From positions 79,971 to 143,970 of the forward strand of contig JACQBQ010000018.1 of the NCBI GenBank assembly GCA_016201905.1: a stretch of 64,000 bases of DNA, given 5' to 3'. Numbering within the stretch: the first letter of the stretch is position 1; each line of letters begins with the position of its first letter. This stretch comes from Candidatus Melainabacteria bacterium (GTDB taxonomy: Bacteria > Cyanobacteriota > Vampirovibrionia > 2-02-FULL-35-15). A model generated the notes under the pieces. The model was given only the letters and a program-made list of their open reading frames with translations. It did no database searches and was not told the origin of the DNA. Position numbers and translations under genes: made by a program. Below, piece by piece: positions 57,688 to 64,000 of the stretch.

Positions 57688-59190
57688 TCAATAATTGGTT
57701 AAATAATTAATTAATGTTCTTACACCAACTCCTGTTGGGCCTTTTGGTCCATATTCATTTTCTTTATCAATCCAAGATGGCCCTGCAATGTCTATGTGAA
57801 CCCAAGGAATATCATTAACAAATTTTTCTATAAATACTCCACCGTTTTGTGCACCAGACTTTCCTTTAGATCCTGTGTTTATCATGTCTGCAATATCACT
57901 TTTAATCTTTTCTCTGTCTTCATCATATAAAGGAAGCTGCCACATTCTTTCACCTGCTTCATTTCCAGCTTTTATAATTTTATCTGCAAGCTTTTGGTCG
58001 TTTGTCATAACTCCATTTGATGTATCACCAAGAGCAACGACACAAGCTCCTGTTAATGTAGCAAGATCAATTATTTCATCTGGCTTTTGTCTTACCACAT
58101 AGGATACCGCATCAGCTAATGTCACTCTTCCTTCTGCATCAGTGTTTAATATTTCAATAGTCTTTCCGTTCATTGCTCTTACTACATCACCTGGCCTATA
58201 TGCTTTTCCGCTTGGCATATTTTCTGTAGCTGCAACTATCATTGTAATTGCAACATCAGGCTGAAGTTCTTTCATTGTGCTCATTGCACTGATCACTGCA
58301 GCTGCACCAGACATATCATCTTTCATTGTTTCCATTGAGCCTGCTGGTTTTAAAGAAAGTCCTCCGGAATCAAAAGTAATTCCTTTCCCTACAATTGCTA
58401 CATGCTTTTTGGGTTTTCGTTTCGGCGTATATTTTATTTCAATAAACTTTGGAGGTTCATCACTTCCTTGAGCTACTGCTAAAAATGCACCCATTTTTAG
58501 CTTTTTGCAGGCTTCACGGTCTAGTACTTTTATTTTCAACCTGTTTTCTTTTGCAACTTGTTTTGCAACATTAGCAAGTTTGGTTGGCGTTGCTGATAAA
58601 GCTGGTTCTGTAACTAGATCCCTTGCTAGCTTTTGAGCTCTGGCTATAAGGTTGCCTCTTTTTATTCCAGCCTCTATGTCTTTAATTTTTGATTTATCAA
58701 TCTCGGTGATTATTAACGTTTGGATTTCTTTTCTTGGTTCATTTTTATCCCTTGATTTGTATTTATCAAACTCATATAAAGCAAGTTGTGAGACTTCAGT
58801 AGCTGCCTGTGCGGCATCATAAGGATCAATTTTTCCAATGCTTGCTCCATGCAGAATCGTGCAAACTGTTTTTGCTTTTTCTCTTTTTGCCTGTCTGATA
58901 GCAGCTGCACTTGCTTTTCTGACAGCAGCCAAATTAAATTTTTCTTCTTCACCAAGGCCAACAACTATTACTTTTTTTGCTGGTATCTCGCCATTTGTTC
59001 TGATTACTAAAGTTGATCCGAGTTTTCCTTTAAAATCTTCTTCTTTTATTATTTTTTTTACTAAACCATCTAATGCTTCGTCTATTGCTCCTGTTACACC
59101 GCTTGGTGTTTTAACTCCTTCAAACAGATTTATTATTAAGGCATCGCAAGCTGCATTTTCTAACTTTTGGTTTTTTAAGATAACTTTCAT
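57688..59190 (-). CDS. pepA: Leucyl aminopeptidase (M17), copy B
   Basis: VGKGITFDSGGLSLKPAGSMETMKDDMSGAAAVIS, ILNTDAEGRVTLADA. Confidence 0.95.
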   Translation of the reverse strand: MKVILKNQKLENAACDALIINLFEGVKTPSGVTGAIDEALDGLVKKIIKEEDFKGKLGSTLVIRTNGEIPAKKVIVVGLGEEEKFNLAAVRKASAAAIRQAKREKAKTVCTILHGASIGKIDPYDAAQAATEVSQLALYEFDKYKSRDKNEPRKEIQTLIITEIDKSKIKDIEAGIKRGNLIARAQKLARDLVTEPALSATPTKLANVAKQVAKENRLKIKVLDREACKKLKMGAFLAVAQGSDEPPKFIEIKYTPKRKPKKHVAIVGKGITFDSGGLSLKPAGSMETMKDDMSGAAAVISAMSTMKELQPDVAITMIVAATENMPSGKAYRPGDVVRAMNGKTIEILNTDAEGRVTLADAVSYVVRQKPDEIIDLATLTGACVVALGDTSNGVMTNDQKLADKIIKAGNEAGERMWQLPLYDEDREKIKSDIADMINTGSKGKSGAQNGGVFIEKFVNDIPWVHIDIAGPSWIDKENEYGPKGPTGVGVRTLINYLTNY

Positions 59191-59236
59191 TTGTTTTTTT
59201 AAGCCCTTTCTAATTATGTAAAACCAATTTTAACCT

Positions 59237-59264
59237 GTTGGGGCATACCATGGCATGCCCCAAC
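59237..59264. repeat. 28-bp near-perfect palindrome GTTGGGGCATACCATGGCATGCCCCAAC
   Basis: Only one mismatched pair across the dyad. Confidence 0.8.
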
Positions 59265-59292
59265 GCGATCTTCATATATACAATATTCTTTT

Positions 59293-59320
59293 TTGACAAA
59301 ATATCATTTCGTTATATAAT
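59293..59320 (+). promoter_or_regulatory. Consensus sigma-70 promoter for 5S rRNA
   Basis: TTGACA (59293-59298), 16-bp spacer, TATAAT (59315-59320), 5S start ~7 nt downstream. Confidence 0.88.
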
Positions 59321-59326
59321 AATAAT

Positions 59327-59445
59327 TCCTTGGTGTGTATGCGGCTGGAAAACACCCGTTCCCATTCCGAACACGACGGTAAAGACGGCTAGCAGCGACA
59401 ATATTTAGATAGCAATGTCTAGGGAAGATAGCCATGCGCCAAGGG
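59327..59445 (+). rRNA. rrf: 5S ribosomal RNA
   Basis: Conserved CCCGTTCCCATTCCGAACACGACGGT, terminal helix CCTTGG...CCAAGG, ~118 nt. Confidence 0.92.
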
Positions 59446-59453
59446 TTTTAATA

Positions 59454-59490
59454 AAAAAACCTCGTTACTCACGAGGTTTTTTTATTTTTT
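59454..59490 (+). terminator. Rho-independent terminator of 5S rRNA
   Basis: AAAAAACCTCGTTACTCACGAGGTTTTTTTATTTTTT. Confidence 0.9.
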
Positions 59491-59512
59491 ATCTTAAAAC
59501 TAAAAAAGTTTC

Positions 59513-60226
59513 TTAGTTTTTTCCTGGCTGCCCGGCTGCTTTAAGTTGTTGTTGTAATGGCATGCCGTCACCTGCACTGGCACCTTCTCCTCTAGGGAGT
59601 TCAGTAACTCCTTCAAATGGAGCAACTCTTGGGTCTTGTGCTTTATTCTTTATTTCAGATATTTTTGGTGCATTCTTTGCAAGTGCTGCTTGAATACATG
59701 GAATATCTTTTAGCTTTTCTATTTTGTTTATATTTTCAACTGCAGTTTTTAAATCTCCACCTTTGTCATAAAGGCTAATTGTTGCTCTTATAAACCTGTC
59801 GATTTGACTGTATCCTTTAAAAATAAATCCTTTTCTGTGTTTAAATGCATCGTCAATTGAATATTTTCCGCTTGCAATTAATTCTAAAACCTTACCAGTT
59901 GCAGCTGAAACTTCTTGTTGAGCTTTATAAGTTTCTTTCTTTTCTTTTGAGAGAGCATTTCCTGCTTGAGATATTGCTTGTCCAATAAGAACAGCTCTTC
60001 CAGTGAGTTCTGCTGCACCGCGTTGATCTACATTTAGTCTAGAACCAATTTGAGACTGTAATACAACCCTTTCTTTTTTTGAAATATTTAACTTATTGAC
60101 TGGTTTTGTTTTTAGATCTGGAGTTTGTTGTGCAATATCGAATATTTTGTCTGCCTCTTTCATTACCATAATGTGAGTATCACTTGGACGTACTGAACCA
60201 GGTTTTAGTGCTTCAACTGATGCCAT
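59513..60226 (-). CDS. Hypothetical 237-aa protein
   Basis: GGAGAAATTAAATG start context; helical, Ala/Lys-rich; no family recognised. Confidence 0.65.
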   Translation of the reverse strand: MASVEALKPGSVRPSDTHIMVMKEADKIFDIAQQTPDLKTKPVNKLNISKKERVVLQSQIGSRLNVDQRGAAELTGRAVLIGQAISQAGNALSKEKKETYKAQQEVSAATGKVLELIASGKYSIDDAFKHRKGFIFKGYSQIDRFIRATISLYDKGGDLKTAVENINKIEKLKDIPCIQAALAKNAPKISEIKNKAQDPRVAPFEGVTELPRGEGASAGDGMPLQQQLKAAGQPGKN

Positions 60227-60538
60227 TTAATTTCTCCTCTTAATGCTTCTAAAATAACAATATTATATTGATTAAATTAAAACACGAACACAAAAGCTTT
60301 AATCTTTTTTTATTATGACATAAGCATAATTAAGAAAGCAATACTAAATATTAAAAGATAATGAATTGTTGTTTTAACCATTGTATGGAATGTACAGGAG
60401 ATTAGAATTAGCCTGTACTGTTAAAATTAACTTTGATTTCTTAATCTTAATTCTTAACCTTTAGGTTAAGAGGTTAAGAAAGTGAAGGTTTTTCTAAAAA
60501 CGAAAAACCGGAACGCTGAAAATAGTTAATCAATAAAA

Positions 60539-60617
60539 GCGAAGAATGTTGCGATGAGCAATATTCTAAGCGTCGTGAAGGAAAAGGAAAAATCTTGTTC
60601 AAAGCGAGATTTTTCCG
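60539..60617 (+). promoter_or_regulatory. Repeated structured leader element, copy 4 (upstream of upp-like gene)
   Basis: GCGAAGAATGTTGCGATGAGCAATATTCTAAGCGTCGTGAAGGAAAAGGAAAAATCTTGTTCAAAGCGAGATTTTTCC; nearly identical to copy 3. Confidence 0.75.
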
Positions 60618-60625
60618 AGGTAAAA

Positions 60626-61258
60626 ATGCCTGTAATTAAAACATCAAATATTTTGGCTGAGCATTGGTTAAGTGTTGCAAGAGATAAAAATACTCCGCCT
60701 GAACGATTTCGCACTGCTTTAGAAAATATTGGACTTATTCTATTTTCAGAAGCTATAAATAATGTAAAGGGGCTAACAAAAAAACAAAGTGTAAAAACCC
60801 CTCTGAAAAAGACTTATGCAAGCTTTATCGAACAAAAAAATATTTTTATTATCCCGATTTTAAGAGCTGGACTTGCAATGCTTGCAGGAGTTAAAAATTG
60901 TGTACCGGGCTCTAAAGTTGCTCATGTTGGATTATATAGAAGTGAAAAAACTCTTCAGCCTAATTGGTATTTAGATAAGCTTCCAAGAAAAATCACTAAA
61001 CGGTCAACTTTTTTTGTGCTTGAGCCAATGCTTGCAACTGGAGGTACTATATCAACTGTTTTACAGAGGATAGCAGCACTTGGAACTAACAAGATTTTTG
61101 TGATCAGCGCAATTATTTCGGGACAAGCAAAACAAAAACTTGAGAGTAAATTTCCTAATATAAGCTTTTATGTGGCTGGGATTGATGAATACTTAAATCA
61201 AAAAGGATATATTGTGCCAGGACTAGGAGATGCTGGAGATAGGGCATTTAATATGTAA
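60626..61258 (+). CDS. upp: Uracil phosphoribosyltransferase
   Basis: IPILRAGLAMLAGV, VGLYRSEKTLQP, FFVLEPMLATGGTISTVLQRI, PGLGDAGDRAFNM; ATG at 60626 with GAGG RBS. Confidence 0.93.
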   Translation: MPVIKTSNILAEHWLSVARDKNTPPERFRTALENIGLILFSEAINNVKGLTKKQSVKTPLKKTYASFIEQKNIFIIPILRAGLAMLAGVKNCVPGSKVAHVGLYRSEKTLQPNWYLDKLPRKITKRSTFFVLEPMLATGGTISTVLQRIAALGTNKIFVISAIISGQAKQKLESKFPNISFYVAGIDEYLNQKGYIVPGLGDAGDRAFNM

Positions 61259-61264
61259 TTGTAA

Positions 61265-62623
<1,359 letters not shown>

Positions 62624-62642
62624 TATTTTATGGAGTATAGGA

Positions 62643-63707
62643 GTGTTTCGACAACACGTCGTTAAAGTACTTTTTACTTTTGTTGTTTTATTTAATTTTA
62701 ATTTTGCTTTTGCCCAAGAAAACTTTCTTCTTGAAAACGAGAAAAACAACATTGAAATATATGAAAAAACAAACAAATCTGTTGTAAATATTACTACAAG
62801 GGGAGTCCAGGTTGATGAGTTTTTCCTCTTGGCTGTTCCTACTCAGGGTAGCGGTTCTGGGTTTGTCTTTGATAAGAGTGGACATATTGTAACTAACTAT
62901 CATGTGGTTGAAAATTCGAAAGAATTTATAGTAACTCTTTATGATGGTGAACAATATAGTGCTAGTCTTGTCGGTGTTGATCCAAATAATGATTTAGCAG
63001 TACTTAGGATTAAAGCACCTACTGAAAAACTGTTTCCTGTAAAGTTAGGATCAAGTCAGGGATTAAAAGTAGGACAAAAAGTGTTAGCTATCGGTAATCC
63101 ATTTGGATTAGAAAGAACACTTACTACAGGAATTATTAGTAGTCTGGGAAGGGTATTAAAGTCTGAAAGTGGCAGGCTTATTAAAGGAATAATTCAAACT
63201 GATGCAGCAATAAACCCGGGTAATTCTGGTGGACCTTTATTAAGTAGTCAGGGACTTATTATTGGTGTGAACACAGCGATAATAAGTAGGGTTGGACAAA
63301 ATTCTGGAATTGGTTTTGTAATTCCTATAAACACTGTAAAAAGAATAGTGAAAGATTTAATTGCATATGGTTATGTTGTAAGACCAAATGTTGGAATATT
63401 GCAGGTATATGAAACAGGTCATGGACTTTTAGTTGCGCAGTTAGAACATGGAGGGCCAGCTGAAAGAGCTGGAATTAAAGGTCCAAGATTAATTGTTCAA
63501 AGAGCAGGCCAGATTGAATATAGAGCAATTGATCGTTCACAGGCTGATCTAATTGTTTCTGTAGATGGAAAAAGTTTTCAGACTTTAGATGAACTATTGG
63601 AATATATTGAATCAAAAAAACCTGGAGCTGTTATAAATATTGAAGTGATTAGAGCAAATAAAAGATTTATAATTCCTATTCTTTTGGGAAAGACACAAGA
63701 AGGGTAA
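62643..63707 (+). CDS. HtrA/DegP-family trypsin-like serine protease with PDZ domain
   Basis: HIVTNYHVVE, DPNNDLAVLRI, DAAINPGNSGGPLL triad; C-terminal PDZ; GTG start at 62643 favoured. Confidence 0.92.
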   Translation: MFRQHVVKVLFTFVVLFNFNFAFAQENFLLENEKNNIEIYEKTNKSVVNITTRGVQVDEFFLLAVPTQGSGSGFVFDKSGHIVTNYHVVENSKEFIVTLYDGEQYSASLVGVDPNNDLAVLRIKAPTEKLFPVKLGSSQGLKVGQKVLAIGNPFGLERTLTTGIISSLGRVLKSESGRLIKGIIQTDAAINPGNSGGPLLSSQGLIIGVNTAIISRVGQNSGIGFVIPINTVKRIVKDLIAYGYVVRPNVGILQVYETGHGLLVAQLEHGGPAERAGIKGPRLIVQRAGQIEYRAIDRSQADLIVSVDGKSFQTLDELLEYIESKKPGAVINIEVIRANKRFIIPILLGKTQEG

Positions 63708-63878
63708 AGTGTTTAACTAAAGCATAATAAATGCTGCTAGCCCTATTGCTTAATTAATAATTTTTGTAAGGTATCCCTACAAAAATAGAATTGCCCATAA
63801 AACTTTTTATGAAAGAAAATTCAATGGTCGAAGTAAGTAGTACAGATAACGTACCTATGAATAGAGCTCTTTCGAAAC

Positions 63879-64000
63879 TCAGTTAAATAATTCATAGTTG
63901 TAAACTCCTGCAATCAAATTAAACCTTAAGGCAAATCTTTTTCTTCTATTACGATATCGTTCAGAAATCACCTTGAAACGCTTTAACATACCAATCACAT
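63879..64000 (-). mobile_element. IS5-type transposase, C-terminal fragment running off the right edge
   Basis: Reverse strand reads VIGMLKRFKVISERYRNRRKRFALRFNLIAGVYNYELFN*, typical C-terminus of IS5-family DDE transposases. Confidence 0.85.

Noticed and set aside
56178-58471. + strand ORFs inside the two aminopeptidase genes
   Set aside because: Antisense to well-supported M17 genes, composition typical of shadow ORFs.

Overview
AT-rich bacterial chromosome segment, densely coding. It carries housekeeping genes: ribosomal proteins, secY, tuf, efp, accB, eno, tpiA, trpE, hemL, ispG, radA, rimO, queG and lpxD/bamA/skp. The gene content and order (an Omp85/LPS outer membrane, no rpmD between rpsE and rplO, a SigF-like sigma factor, cyanobacteria-style GTAGAGACG palindromes) fit a non-photosynthetic relative of Cyanobacteria (Melainabacteria-like). 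That placement is inference only. No phage or CRISPR was seen. The most interesting signals are: (1) a ~80-90 nt structured leader element present four times, each time just upstream of a start codon (rpmE, flhB-like, accB, upp), with compensatory stem changes; (2) a 'GTCATTGCGAG...' inverted-repeat element that supplies coding sequence to the QueG C-terminus and to the N-terminus of a solute-binding protein; (3) an S10 operon split by inversion exactly between rplC and rplD; (4) a small flagellar/type III secretion-like island (FlhB-like with NPDH instead of NPTH, FliA-like sigma factor, possible FliK-like protein) next to unknown proteins; (5) L22 with a His-rich tail and other extended ribosomal proteins; (6) twin TGTAACC-AAA-GGTTACA operators upstream of comM; (7) an orphan 5S rRNA with its own promoter and terminator; (8) an IS5-type transposase fragment at the right edge. 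All calls come from reading the sequence and the supplied ORFs. No database searches were run.
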